From JAPXRI01 sp033813635 (GTDB lineage Bacteria > Bacillota > Clostridia > Oscillospirales > QAMX01), in assembly GCA_033813635.1 (NCBI GenBank), contig JAPXRI010000009.1, positions 11,170-75,169 on the forward strand: a stretch of DNA of 64,000 bases, given 5' to 3'. Positions 31,964-40,925 of this stretch are shown here, in pieces (position 1 is the first letter of the stretch; the number at the start of each line of letters is the position of its first letter). The translations under genes and the position numbers were made by a program. The notes under the pieces are model-generated. The model was not told where the DNA came from. It did no database searches and worked only from the letters and a program-made list of their open reading frames with translations.

Positions 31964-34588
31964 TTATTTTTTCAGAACGGAAATAGCGTTTTCCAGCGCG
32001 GCCGCGTTGTCCTTCAGGTTCGAGGCCCTCTGCTTTTCGGACTCCACAATCGCCGCGGGCGCCTTCGACAAAAAGCCCTCATTGGAAAGCTTCGCCTCGA
32101 GCTTTGAAAGCTCGATCCTGGCCTTTGTAAGCTCCTTTTCCAGCCTCGCTATTTCCTTTTCGATGTCGACAAGCTCGCCGGTAGGGATATACAGATGGTC
32201 CGAGCCCGAGATCATGCCCGTCATCGCGCTCTCGTCAATCGCGGAGATATCGTCTATAAACTCAATGTCCGAAACGGACGCCAGCTTTTTAAACATCGGC
32301 TCGCTGCCGGTGTAGATCTCCCTGTCAGACGTGAGAATCGTGATCGAGGTCTTTTTCGACGGCGGGACATTCATTTCCGCGCGCCGGTTCCTGACCGTTC
32401 TGATCGCGCTCATCAGCTTCTCCGTCACGGCCCGCTCCTTCTCAAAGCTCATGTTCTCGTCGTACACCGGCCAGGAGGAGGTAATCAGCGCTTCGTCGTT
32501 TCCGGGCAGCGCGCCGTAGATTTCCTCCGTAACAAACGGAATGAACGGGTGCAGAAGCTTTAAAATGCCCTTGAGCACGTATAACAGCACGCCCTTCGCA
32601 CTGGCGGAGCCGGCCTCGTCGGCCAGCCTCGGCTTTGAGAACTCGATATACCAGTCGCAGAAGCTGTCCCAGACAAAATCGTAGAGCTTCTGCGCGGCTA
32701 CGCCCAGCTCGTATTTTTCGATGTTGTCCGTAACCTCGGAGACAAGGCTGTTGAACGAGGTGAGTATCCACTTGTCCTCCCGGGAAAGCTCGTCCGGCAG
32801 CGGATAGGCCTTGCCGTCAAGGTGCATTATCACGAAGCGCGAGGCGTTCCAAAGCTTGTTGACGAAGTTGCGGTTGGACTCCACCCGCTCCGTGGTGAAG
32901 CGCGTGTCGTTTCCGGGCGAAACGCCGGTGACCAGGGTGAATCTCAGCGCGTCCGCCCCGTATTTCTCGATTACCTCGAGGGGGTCGATCCCGTTCCCGA
33001 GGGATTTGGACATCTTGCGCCCCTGGGCGTCCCGGACGATACCGTGGATGAAGACCTTTTTAAAGGGCTCCTTTCCCATGTGCTCCATGCCGGAGAAAAT
33101 CATCCGCGCGACCCAGAAAAAGATGATGTCGTAGGCGGTGACCAGCACGCTCGTCGGGTAGAAATATGACAGCTCCGGCGTCTTCTCCGGCCAGCCGAGG
33201 GTTGAAAACGGCCACAGCGCGGAGGAGAACCAGGTGTCGAGCACATCGGGGTCCTGCTCCAGATTGCTGCTGCCGCATTTCGGGCAGACCGCCGGGTCCT
33301 CCCGCGGAACGATTGTCTCGCCGCAGTCCTTGCAGTACCACGCCGGGATCTGATGCCCCCACCAGAGCTGGCGGGAGATGCACCAGTCGTGCACGTTTTC
33401 CATCCAGTTCAGATATATCTTCCCGAACCGCTCGGGCACGAACGCGATCCTCCCGTCCTTCACGACCTCGATCGCGGCCTTCGCCAGTGGCTCCATTTTT
33501 ACAAACCACTGCTTCGACGCCATCGGCTCGACGGTGGTCCCGCAGCGGTAGCAGCAGCCCACATTGTGCTTAACCGGCTCTATTTTAACCAGCAGTCCCT
33601 GCTCCTCAAGGTCCCTAACTACGGCCTTTCTCGCCTCGTACCTGTCGAGGCCGTTGTACTTTCCGCCGTTAATGATTTTGCCGTCCCCGTCCAGAATCAG
33701 GATTTCCGGCAGGGCGTGCCGCTTTCCCACCTCGAAATCGTTCGGGTCGTGGCACGGGGTGATCTTGACGCAGCCCGTCCCGAAGTCGGACTCGACGTAC
33801 TCGTCCGTAATCACCGGAATCTCGCGGTTCATCAGCGGGAGGATTAGCGTCTTGCCGACGATTGCCTTGTACCTCTCGTCCGCCGGGTTGACGGCCACCG
33901 CCGTGTCGCCCAGCATCGTCTCGGGGCGCGTTGTCGCCACCGTGACATAGCCGCTCCCGTCGGCAAACGGGTATTTGATATGCCAGAAATTGCCCTCTTT
34001 CTCCTCGTACTCGACTTCGGCGTCGGAGAGCGCGGTGGTGCATTTCGGGCAGTAGTTGATGATCCGGTTGCCCCGGTATATCAGGCCCTTTTCCCAGAGG
34101 GAGACGAACACCTCGCGGACGGCCTTGCTGCAGCCCTCGTCCATCGTAAAGCGCTCCCGCCGCCAGTCGCAGGAGGCGCCGAGCTTTTTCAGCTGGTTTA
34201 TAATCCTGTCGCCGTACTGCTTTTTCCAGTCCCAGACAAGCCCGACGAACTTCTCGCGGCCGTAATCGTAGCGCGTCTTCCCCTCGGTCTTCCGGATATT
34301 CTCCTCAACCTTAATCTGTGTGGCGATTCCCGCGTGGTCCGTGCCCGGCACCCAGAGCGACGAATACCCCTGCATCCGCTTCACCCTGATCAGGATGTCC
34401 TGCAGCGTCTCGTCCATCGCGTGCCCCATATGCAGCTGGCCGGTGACGTTCGGGGGCGGAATAACTATGCAAAACGGCTTTTTATTTTCATCGGCGTCAG
34501 CGTTGAAGCTGCCGCTCTCGATCCATTTTTTATAAATGCTGTCCTCGACCTCAGCCGGGTTATAGACCTTGTCAAGCTCCCTGCCCAT
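31964..34588 (-). CDS. valS: Valine--tRNA ligase
   Basis: Class I aminoacyl-tRNA synthetase charging tRNA-Val; 874 residues from the chosen start. HIGH is seen as PPPNVTGQLHMGHAMD, KMSKS as GRKMSKSLGNGIDP, zinc-type cysteines in YCKDCGETIVP / VCPKCGSSNLEQDP and CYRCGTTVEP, and the editing domain contains TTRPETMLGDTAVAVNP. The C-terminal 65 residues form the usual coiled-coil (VDIEKEIARLEKELTKARIE). The start at 34588 (MGRELDKVYNP) is preferred to 34642 because AAGGGG lies 9 bases upstream. The leader is short and I see no T-box. It diverges from the rnf operon. Confidence 0.96.
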   Translation of the reverse strand: MGRELDKVYNPAEVEDSIYKKWIESGSFNADADENKKPFCIVIPPPNVTGQLHMGHAMDETLQDILIRVKRMQGYSSLWVPGTDHAGIATQIKVEENIRKTEGKTRYDYGREKFVGLVWDWKKQYGDRIINQLKKLGASCDWRRERFTMDEGCSKAVREVFVSLWEKGLIYRGNRIINYCPKCTTALSDAEVEYEEKEGNFWHIKYPFADGSGYVTVATTRPETMLGDTAVAVNPADERYKAIVGKTLILPLMNREIPVITDEYVESDFGTGCVKITPCHDPNDFEVGKRHALPEILILDGDGKIINGGKYNGLDRYEARKAVVRDLEEQGLLVKIEPVKHNVGCCYRCGTTVEPMASKQWFVKMEPLAKAAIEVVKDGRIAFVPERFGKIYLNWMENVHDWCISRQLWWGHQIPAWYCKDCGETIVPREDPAVCPKCGSSNLEQDPDVLDTWFSSALWPFSTLGWPEKTPELSYFYPTSVLVTAYDIIFFWVARMIFSGMEHMGKEPFKKVFIHGIVRDAQGRKMSKSLGNGIDPLEVIEKYGADALRFTLVTGVSPGNDTRFTTERVESNRNFVNKLWNASRFVIMHLDGKAYPLPDELSREDKWILTSFNSLVSEVTDNIEKYELGVAAQKLYDFVWDSFCDWYIEFSKPRLADEAGSASAKGVLLYVLKGILKLLHPFIPFVTEEIYGALPGNDEALITSSWPVYDENMSFEKERAVTEKLMSAIRTVRNRRAEMNVPPSKKTSITILTSDREIYTGSEPMFKKLASVSDIEFIDDISAIDESAMTGMISGSDHLYIPTGELVDIEKEIARLEKELTKARIELSKLEAKLSNEGFLSKAPAAIVESEKQRASNLKDNAAALENAISVLKK

Positions 34589-34622
34589 CTTCTCATTCCC
34601 CTTGAGTGAAATATTAACGTTT

Positions 34623-34651
34623 ATTATATCATATCGCAACATAACTTACAA
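34623..34651 (-). promoter_or_regulatory. Promoter of valS
   Basis: On the minus strand: TTGTAA at 34651-34646, a 17-base spacer and TATAAT at 34628-34623, about 35 bases upstream of the valS start. Confidence 0.7.
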
Positions 34652-34656
34652 TAATA

Positions 34657-34704
34657 TCTCTGTAAAAAGTCTTTTGTGAATCTCTGTAAAAAGTCTTTTG
34701 TGAA
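34657..34704. repeat. 24-bp perfect tandem duplication
   Basis: TCTCTGTAAAAAGTCTTTTG plus TGAA occurs twice head to tail (34657-34680 and 34681-34704) with no mismatch. It lies between the divergent valS and rnf promoters. Exact identity suggests a recent slippage event or a duplicated protein-binding site. Confidence 0.95.
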
Positions 34705-34733
34705 AAATTGTTTTGCATTCATAATAACTAATA

Positions 34734-34762
34734 TTGCTTTTTTATATGATTTCATATATAAT
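34734..34762 (+). promoter_or_regulatory. Promoter of rnf operon
   Basis: TTGCTT at 34734-34739, a 17-base spacer and TATAAT at 34757-34762. The predicted leader runs about 170 bases to rnfC and includes a short hairpin AAGCG-GCCGG-CGCTT followed by TTTT near 34790-34808, which could attenuate transcription weakly. Confidence 0.65.
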
Positions 34763-34938
34763 TTAATATATGTGGGCAGGGCGTGGCGCAAGCGGCCGGC
34801 GCTTTTTTAGGTAACCCGTCCCACCGCGTTTTGTCTTTTTTAACATGGCTCCGCGATTTCAACGTGATTAAGCGCTTTTCCGCCAAAAGCGTCATACATA
34901 AGCATAAGCATCAATTAGGCGGAGAAATGGGGAGAAAA

Positions 34939-36252
34939 ATGCAAATATCATTTCGCAAGATGCGCGGCGTAAACCTCGACCATATGAAGCGGACGAGATT
35001 GTCCGAAACAGTCGAAATGCCCGCGCCCGAATATGTCGTCGTGCCGATGAAACAGCATATCGGCGCGCCCTGCGAGCCCGTCGTCGCCGCCGGGGATTTT
35101 GTCTACGTCGGGCAAAAGGTCGGCGACTCGCAGGCCTTCGTCTCGTCTCCCGTGCATTCGCCGGTGTCCGGAACGGTCGTCGGAATCACGGAGATCCTGT
35201 CCTCGGGCAACGAGAAAATCAAATGCGTAAAAATCAGGTCGGACGGCAAGCAGACGCTCGACCCCTCGATCGCTCCTCCTGTCATCAATACGCGGGAGGA
35301 TTTTATTAAGGCCGTCAGGGAGGCTGGCATCGTCGGCCTCGGCGGCGCGGGCTTTCCGACACATGTGAAGCTCGCCTATAAGGACATAGACAAGGTCAAA
35401 AAGCTCTATATCAACCTGGCTGAGTGCGAGCCATATATAACCGCGGACAACCGCGAGGTCTTCGAGAACGTCAACGGGATTATAAACGGGATCAAGCTCG
35501 TCCTTAAGTACACCGGCATTCCGGAGGCCGTCGTGGTAGTCGAGAACAACAAGCCGATAGGCACGCAGATTCTGGCGCTGCACCTCTCCGAGATACCGAA
35601 CATCAGCCTCAAGGTTATCGGCTCGAAATACCCGAAGGGCGCGGAAAAAATACTGGTCTACGAGGCCGGCGGCCCCGTGATAGGGCGCGGCAAGCTCCCC
35701 GCTGACTGCGGTGTGATTGTGATGAACGTCTCCACCGTCGCCGCGATCGCTGGCTATGTCAAAACCGGCATGCCTCTGACCACCAGGCGCGTAACCCTCG
35801 ACGGCGACATGATCACCTCGCCGAAAAACATCCGGGTCCCGATCGGCACCCCGGTCAGGGAGCTTTTGTCCTACTTCGGCATTGACGCGTCGAAGATCAA
35901 GATGCTGCTGGCCGGCGGCGCGATGATGGGCACCTGCGTAATCAACCTCGATTACCCCGTGACCAAGACGACGAACGCGCTTTTATGCTTCAACGAGTAC
36001 TACGACAGGGATAAAACCCCTTGCATCCGCTGCGGCAGATGCATCCGGGTGTGCCCCCTAAAGCTCTCCCCGGCGATGATTGAAAAGGCCTACGACCGGC
36101 GCGACGTCAAGGCGCTTGAGGATCTGGACATCGAGCTGTGCATGAACTGCGGCTGCTGCTCCTACGTCTGCCCGGCAAAGCGCGACCTCTCGCATAAAAA
36201 TCAGCTCGCGAAGACCTTTATCAAAAATCAAAGGGAAAAGGTCGAGAGATAA
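34939..36252 (+). CDS. rnfC: Rnf electron transport complex subunit C
   Basis: Peripheral subunit of the Rnf complex, which couples ferredoxin:NAD+ oxidoreduction to Na+ or H+ export; RnfC carries the NADH/FMN site and two [4Fe-4S] clusters. The protein has 437 residues from 34939. The N-terminal barrel (SSPVHSPVSGTVVGI) is followed by the nucleotide domain (AGIVGLGGAGFPTHVKL), the SLBB domain (PVRELLSYFGID) and two ferredoxin motifs near the C-terminus, CIRCGRCIRVCP and CMNCGCCSYVCP. The frame is open from 34783, but GGGGAG before 34939 and the typical short N-terminus support the later start; 34927 is an alternative. First gene of rnfCDGEAB. Confidence 0.94.
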   Translation: MQISFRKMRGVNLDHMKRTRLSETVEMPAPEYVVVPMKQHIGAPCEPVVAAGDFVYVGQKVGDSQAFVSSPVHSPVSGTVVGITEILSSGNEKIKCVKIRSDGKQTLDPSIAPPVINTREDFIKAVREAGIVGLGGAGFPTHVKLAYKDIDKVKKLYINLAECEPYITADNREVFENVNGIINGIKLVLKYTGIPEAVVVVENNKPIGTQILALHLSEIPNISLKVIGSKYPKGAEKILVYEAGGPVIGRGKLPADCGVIVMNVSTVAAIAGYVKTGMPLTTRRVTLDGDMITSPKNIRVPIGTPVRELLSYFGIDASKIKMLLAGGAMMGTCVINLDYPVTKTTNALLCFNEYYDRDKTPCIRCGRCIRVCPLKLSPAMIEKAYDRRDVKALEDLDIELCMNCGCCSYVCPAKRDLSHKNQLAKTFIKNQREKVER

Positions 36253-36359
36253 ACATCTTTTAGAATATATTCCTTGAAGCTTACGGTTTTGCGCTTTCGG
36301 CCCTTCAATCCGAAATTCGGCGAAGCCGCGCAATTCCCGGAAAGAGGAAGTGTAAAAAT

Positions 36360-37289
36360 ATGTTAAAAGAAAATATGCTCGTCGTCACCTCCTCCCCGCA
36401 TATCAAGTCGAAGGTAACGACGCAGAAAATAATGCGGGATGTCATAATAGCCCTTTCTCCGGCCGTCGCGGCTTCGGTCTGGCTTTTCGGACCGGTTACG
36501 CTGCTCGCGACAGCTGTCAGCGTCGCCTCCTGCGTATTCTTCGAGTGGGGCTCGCAGAAGGTCTTCAAAAGACAGTCCGCGATATACGACCTGAGCGCGG
36601 TGGTCACCGGCATACTGCTGGCGATGAACCTGCCGTCCACCGCCCCGCTCTGGGTATACCCGATAGGCGCGCTCTTCGCGATTGTCTTCGTTAAGCAGCT
36701 TTTCGGCGGCATCGGGCAGAACTTCGCAAACCCAGCGATAGTCGGCAGAATCATCCTCGTACTCTCGTTCACCGGACTCCTTTCAAACTACGCGACGCCT
36801 TTCGCCTGGTATGACAAGTCCCTCGACGCGGTCACCTCCGCCACACCCCTCGTTAAGGGTGCGGTTCTTCCGTCCCTTACCGATATGCTGCTTGGCATCC
36901 GCGCCGGCGCGATGGGCGAGACCTGCGCGCTCGCGCTGATTCTCGGCGGGCTCTACCTGGTGGTAAGGGGCGTTATCTCCCCCGTGATCCCGCTGTCGTT
37001 CATCGGCTCCGAGATGCTGCTGGCCTGGGCCTTCGGCGCGGACCCGCTCTATTCGCTTCTTTCCGGCGGTCTGCTGCTGGGCGCCATCTTCATGGCGACC
37101 GACTACTCGACGACGCCCTCGACCTTCGTCGGAAAGCTGATTTTCGGCGTTGGCTGCGGCCTGATCACGGCGGTGATCCGGAGCTTCGGATCGGCACCGG
37201 AGGGTGTCTCCTACTCGATACTGCTGATGAACATCGTCACCCCGCTGCTCGACAGGCACATAAGGCAAAAGCCGTTCGGCAGAGATTAA
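36360..37289 (+). CDS. rnfD: Rnf electron transport complex subunit D
   Basis: Integral membrane subunit of the Rnf ion pump; 309 residues with about nine or ten helices. Covalent FMN attachment is expected at Thr162 in the motif TSATPL, equivalent to the S-x-A-T site of RnfD/NqrB. Other family blocks are PSTAPLWVYPIGALFAI, NFANPAIVGRI and MATDYSTTPSTFVGKLIFG. The flavin is attached by ApbE, whose gene is not in this window. It follows rnfC after 107 bases and precedes rnfG. Confidence 0.94.
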   Translation: MLKENMLVVTSSPHIKSKVTTQKIMRDVIIALSPAVAASVWLFGPVTLLATAVSVASCVFFEWGSQKVFKRQSAIYDLSAVVTGILLAMNLPSTAPLWVYPIGALFAIVFVKQLFGGIGQNFANPAIVGRIILVLSFTGLLSNYATPFAWYDKSLDAVTSATPLVKGAVLPSLTDMLLGIRAGAMGETCALALILGGLYLVVRGVISPVIPLSFIGSEMLLAWAFGADPLYSLLSGGLLLGAIFMATDYSTTPSTFVGKLIFGVGCGLITAVIRSFGSAPEGVSYSILLMNIVTPLLDRHIRQKPFGRD

Positions 37290-37311
37290 GCTTAAGGGAG
37301 ATGATTTTGTT

Positions 37312-37875
37312 TTGAAAAATATCAAACCGACACTGGTTTTACTGGTAATCTGCGTGATTGTGTCCGCCGCCCTTGCGGTGACCTACCATTTCACTAAAAC
37401 CGCGTCCGATATCGACCCCGATAAAATTATCGCCGAGATGACGGACGATTACAAGGAGGTCCTCCCGGGCGCGACGGCCTTTACATATATTGAGCGGACC
37501 GCGGATTACGCCAACGACACGCGGGGCGTGGCCGTCGAGTGGATTAAGAGCGACGCCGGCTACGCTATCACCGTTCACAGCTCCGGGCAATACGACTCCT
37601 CCCCGATAAGAATCCTTGTTGGCATCTCTTACGACGGCGTCGTAACGGGCGTGAAAATCCTGCGCATATCCGAAACGCCGGGCATGGGCTCGCGGGTCAA
37701 CTCCTCCGGTTTTCTCTCGCGCTTCATCGGCGGCACTTATTTTTCCGTCGACGGAAGCGTCGGGACAAAGGTGGACACGATGACCAACGCGACCTACTCG
37801 TCAAAGGCCGTGATATCCGCGGTCAACATCGCCCTTGACAAATTCGCAGAGCTAAACGGCGCGAAAGGAGACTGA
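37312..37875 (+). CDS. rnfG: Rnf electron transport complex subunit G
   Basis: Membrane-anchored flavoprotein of the Rnf complex; 187 residues. One N-terminal helix (about 5-25) is followed by an FMN-binding domain (GISYDGVVTGVKILRISETPGMGS). The flavinylation site is usually S/T-G-A-T-x-T/S; here it reads MTNATYSSKAV, with Asn replacing Gly but Thr and Ser kept. The start codon is TTG at 37312, with AAGGGAG 11 bases upstream; an ATG at 37301 is followed at once by a stop and cannot be used. It lies 22 bases after rnfD and 8 before rnfE. Confidence 0.92.
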   Translation: MKNIKPTLVLLVICVIVSAALAVTYHFTKTASDIDPDKIIAEMTDDYKEVLPGATAFTYIERTADYANDTRGVAVEWIKSDAGYAITVHSSGQYDSSPIRILVGISYDGVVTGVKILRISETPGMGSRVNSSGFLSRFIGGTYFSVDGSVGTKVDTMTNATYSSKAVISAVNIALDKFAELNGAKGD

Positions 37876-37883
37876 AATAACCG

Positions 37884-38564
37884 ATGAATTCCAACCTGCA
37901 AATCCTTAAAAACGGCATTATTGACGAGAACCCGACCCTCCGGCTGCTCCTCGGCATGTGCCCGCCGCTGGCGATTACCACCTCCGCCTCCAACGCGTTC
38001 GGCATGGGCCTCTCCACCACGGCCGTACTGGTCTGCTCAAACGCCGTTATTTCGGCGCTCAGGCGCGTAATAAAAAAGGAAGTCCGGCTCCCGGCGTACA
38101 TAGTAATCGTCGCCGGCTTTGTCACAATCGTCAGCCTTGTGCTGCAGGCCTATCTCCCCTCGCTATACTCCGCGCTGGGGATATTCCTGCCGCTGATCGT
38201 GGTCAACTGCATCATCCTCGGCCGCGCCGAGATGTTCGCCAGCAAGAACCCCGTCATCCCGTCGATTTTCGACGGCATCGGCATGGGCCTCGGCTTTACC
38301 GGCGCGCTGCTGATCATAAGCACAATCCGGGAGGTTCTCGGGTCGATGAGCTGGTTCGGGCACGGCTTCTGGGGCGAGAACTCCTCCGGAATGCTGTTCT
38401 TCATCCTGCCCGCCGGCGGCTTCTTTGTAATAGGAATCCTGACCGCGCTGATAAACTACCTCTCCGATTACAAGCTTTCAAAGGTCAAGGGCTGCGCCGG
38501 CTGCCCGTCGGCCGCGCTCTGCTCCGAAGCCTGCGAGAATAAACAGAAGGAGGCCGTTTCATAA
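37884..38564 (+). CDS. rnfE: Rnf electron transport complex subunit E
   Basis: Integral membrane subunit of the Rnf complex, 226 residues with six helices, homologous to RnfA and NqrD. The family segments LKNGIIDENPTLRLLLGMCPPLAIT and IFLPLIVVNCIILGRAEMFA contain the buried cysteine that in related complexes helps hold an intramembrane iron-sulfur cluster. The C-terminal tail has CAGCPSAALCSEACE, four extra cysteines that are unusual and could bind a metal. Its stop codon overlaps the start of rnfA by one base (TAATG). Confidence 0.94.
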   Translation: MNSNLQILKNGIIDENPTLRLLLGMCPPLAITTSASNAFGMGLSTTAVLVCSNAVISALRRVIKKEVRLPAYIVIVAGFVTIVSLVLQAYLPSLYSALGIFLPLIVVNCIILGRAEMFASKNPVIPSIFDGIGMGLGFTGALLIISTIREVLGSMSWFGHGFWGENSSGMLFFILPAGGFFVIGILTALINYLSDYKLSKVKGCAGCPSAALCSEACENKQKEAVS

Positions 38565-39163
38565 TGGAAGGCTGGAAGTCGATCGCCTCGATTCTGCTCG
38601 CCTCGATATTCATCGACAATTTCGTTCTGTCAAAGTTCCTCGGCATATGCTCGTTCCTCGGCGTGTCCAACAGGACCTCCAGCGCCCTCGGCATGAGCGG
38701 CTCCGTCGTCTTCGTAATGACGCTGTCGGCTGCGGTGGTCTGGCCGATATACCGCTACGTGCTCTACCCAAACGATCTCGGCTACCTGAAAATCGTGACC
38801 TTTATCCTGGTAATCGCTGTGCTGGTGCAGTGCGTTGAGATCGTGCTCAAGCGCTTTCTGCCGTTCCTGTACTCCGCCCTCGGCGTCTACCTGCCGCTGA
38901 TAACGACAAACTGCGCCGTCCTCGGCGTCGTGCTTTTGAACGTCAATGAGGATTACAACTTCGTGCAGTCTGTCGCCAACGCGTTCGGCGCGGGGGTGGG
39001 CTACAGCCTCGCGATCCTGATGTTCTCCGGCATCCGCGAAAAAATGGATACCTGCGACATCCCGAAGGCGTTCAAGGGCATGCCCTCGGCGCTGATTGCC
39101 GCGTCGATCGTCTCCCTGTCATTCGCGGGCTTTGCGGGCATCATCGAAGGCATTTTCGGTTAA
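38564..39163 (+). CDS. rnfA: Rnf electron transport complex subunit A
   Basis: Six-helix membrane subunit that pairs with RnfE and forms part of the ion channel; 199 residues, the normal length. Diagnostic blocks are FIDNFVLSKFLGICSFLGVS at the first helix and GVYLPLITTNCAVLGVVLLN, each with the conserved cysteine that in RnfA/NqrE co-ordinates the intramembrane iron-sulfur cluster. It overlaps rnfE by one base and precedes rnfB by 15 bases. Confidence 0.95.
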   Translation: MEGWKSIASILLASIFIDNFVLSKFLGICSFLGVSNRTSSALGMSGSVVFVMTLSAAVVWPIYRYVLYPNDLGYLKIVTFILVIAVLVQCVEIVLKRFLPFLYSALGVYLPLITTNCAVLGVVLLNVNEDYNFVQSVANAFGAGVGYSLAILMFSGIREKMDTCDIPKAFKGMPSALIAASIVSLSFAGFAGIIEGIFG

Positions 39164-39178
39164 ATCGGAGGTCAACCT

Positions 39179-39994
39179 ATGAGTTTTTATCTTCCAATTA
39201 TTCTGTTTGTCGCCCTCGCGGTGCTCTCCGGGGGGATACTGACGTTTTTGTCGATAAAATTCCCCGGCGAGGCCTCGGATATAGAGATCAGCGTAAGAAA
39301 CGCCCTCCCGGGCCTGAACTGCGGCATGTGCGGCTTCGCCGGCTGCGACGAGTACGCCACTAAAGCGGCAAAGGATAAAATCGCGCCGAACCTGTGCGTC
39401 CCCGGCGGCGCCAAGACCGCCGCGGCCATCAGCGAGCTCACCGGCGTCCCCTTCGAATCGGTGAAGGAGGTCGTCGCCTACGTCCACTGCAACGGAAACT
39501 ACTCCGCGACGACGGATAAATACAACTACCGCGGCGTTCTCTCCTGCGCGGCCTCGAGCCTTTTCTACGGCGGGAGAAGCTCCTGCCGAGACGGCTGCCT
39601 GGGCTTCGGCGACTGCGCGGAGGTCTGCCCCTCCGGCGCGCTCAGCGTCACCAACGGCTGCGCGCATGTGGACGAGGCGCTATGCTCCGGCTGCATGCTC
39701 TGCACAAAGATATGTCCGAAGCACATCATCGTGCCAAAGCCGAAATACGCGCCCGTCGCCGTCACCTGCAGCTCAAAGCTTTTAGGCAAGGATATCCGCC
39801 TCGTATGCAAAAACGGCTGCATCGCCTGCAAGCGCTGCGAAAAGAGCTGCGAATCCGGCGCGGTAAAGGTTATGGACAATTTCGCGAAAATCGACTACTC
39901 CCTGTGCACCAACTGCGGCAAATGCGCCGAGGTATGCCCCGTCGGCTGCATTAAAGACGCGCGCAAAACATTGACGGTTGAAAAAGCGGTATAA
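39179..39994 (+). CDS. rnfB: Rnf electron transport complex subunit B
   Basis: Ferredoxin-like entry subunit of the Rnf complex; 271 residues. An N-terminal membrane helix (about 3-25) leads to an Fe-S domain, CGMCGFAGC followed by a fourth cysteine in APNLCVPGG. Then come further ferredoxin clusters: CLGFGDCAEVCP, CSGCMLCTKICP, CIACKRCEKSC and CTNCGKCAEVCP. This number of clusters fits clostridial RnfB. It is expected to take electrons from reduced ferredoxin and pass them inward. It is the last canonical subunit of the operon; a NusG-II protein follows after 15 bases. Confidence 0.95.
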   Translation: MSFYLPIILFVALAVLSGGILTFLSIKFPGEASDIEISVRNALPGLNCGMCGFAGCDEYATKAAKDKIAPNLCVPGGAKTAAAISELTGVPFESVKEVVAYVHCNGNYSATTDKYNYRGVLSCAASSLFYGGRSSCRDGCLGFGDCAEVCPSGALSVTNGCAHVDEALCSGCMLCTKICPKHIIVPKPKYAPVAVTCSSKLLGKDIRLVCKNGCIACKRCEKSCESGAVKVMDNFAKIDYSLCTNCGKCAEVCPVGCIKDARKTLTVEKAV

Positions 39995-40009
39995 CGAAGG
40001 ATACAAAGG

Positions 40010-40381
40010 ATGAAGCGTATTAAAAAAGGCGACATATGTCTGGCCGCCGCCGTGGTCCTGCTCGCGGCGGCGCTTTTTGCCGCGTCTTTTTTCGTGAACC
40101 AAAGCTCGGACGGCCGCTTCGCTGAGGTTCGCGTCAACGGCGCCGTTGTCGCCGCGCTTCCCCTCGGTATGGACACCGACTTCGACACAAACGAGGGGGT
40201 TTTGGTCCGCGTCGAGAGAGGTAAGGTTTTCGTCGCCGAAGCCGACTGCCCGGACAGGCTCTGCGTCAGGCAGGGGGCGATCGGGAGGCCCGGACAGATG
40301 ATCGTCTGCCTTCCGAACAAGGTGGCCGTCAAAATCATCTCCGACAGAGACGAAAGCAAGGGGGTGGATGCGGTTGCGTAG
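40010..40381 (+). CDS. NusG domain II-containing membrane protein
   Basis: Small protein of 123 residues with one N-terminal membrane helix (about 8-30) and a NusG_II-type beta domain outside the membrane. Marks are VRVNGAVVAALPLG and CPDRLCVRQGAIGRPGQMIV, with the Cys pair common in this family. Such genes often follow rnf operons in Clostridia, but their role is not established; a link to assembly or flavin handling of Rnf is a guess from gene order. It overlaps the next gene by 14 bases, indicating translational coupling. Confidence 0.85.
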   Translation: MKRIKKGDICLAAAVVLLAAALFAASFFVNQSSDGRFAEVRVNGAVVAALPLGMDTDFDTNEGVLVRVERGKVFVAEADCPDRLCVRQGAIGRPGQMIVCLPNKVAVKIISDRDESKGVDAVA

Positions 40382-40880
40382 CTTTTTCTGCGCCCGTAAA
40401 ATCGCGACGCTCTCGGTGCTCACGGCCCTCGCCCTCGTGGTATCCTGGCTCGAAAAGCCGCTTATCGCGGCGCTCCCGCTGCCGCTCCCCGGCTTTAAGC
40501 TCGGGCTCTCGAATATCGTGACCCTTTTCGCGCTGTACCGGCTCGGGCCTAAGGAATCCGGGCTTGTGCTATTTCTCCGCATCGCGCTCGGCGCGCTGCT
40601 GTTCGGGACCCCCGTATCCTTCGTGCTGAGCCTTTCCGGCGGACTGGTCTCCTTTGCCGCGGCGGTTCTGCTCTACCGCCGGGAGAGCGTCTCCGCCCTC
40701 GGCGTCGGGACCGCGGCTTCGGCCTGCCATATGCTCGGCCAGATTACCGCCGCCGCCTTCATCCTCGCGACTCCCGCCCTCTTTTTGTCCTATCTCCCCT
40801 GGCTATTGCTTCTATCCGTGCCGACAGGCCTGCTGACCGGCTCCGTTGCCGGCAGCCTTGTCAAACGGGTAAGACTTTAG
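40368..40880 (+). CDS. Gx transporter family protein (HepT-like component I)
   Basis: Membrane protein of 170 residues with about five helices, related to the proteins annotated as heptaprenyl diphosphate synthase component I or Gx transporter, an S-component-like fold. The typical stretch is LPLPLPGFKLGLSNIVTLFAL near residue 42. Family members are found beside rnf operons and NusG_II genes in Clostridia; the transported molecule is unknown and a flavin or quinone precursor has been considered only by association. It overlaps the previous gene by 14 bases and ends with TAG. A strong terminator follows. Confidence 0.82.
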   Translation: MRLRSFFCARKIATLSVLTALALVVSWLEKPLIAALPLPLPGFKLGLSNIVTLFALYRLGPKESGLVLFLRIALGALLFGTPVSFVLSLSGGLVSFAAAVLLYRRESVSALGVGTAASACHMLGQITAAAFILATPALFLSYLPWLLLLSVPTGLLTGSVAGSLVKRVRL

Positions 40881-40925
40881 ATTATTAAATTATAAGGGGG
40901 TGATCCGCCCGGGGTTAAATGGAAT

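Noticed and set aside
34589..34660. T-box riboswitch before valS
   Set aside because: The promoter leaves a leader of only about 30 bases and there is no T-box consensus or terminator.
34783..34926. N-terminal extension of rnfC and tRNA-like GGGCGTGGCGCAAGCGG sequence
   Set aside because: No GTTCGA-type T loop or acceptor pairing follows, so it is not a tRNA. The extension has no ribosome site and RnfC is complete from 34939.
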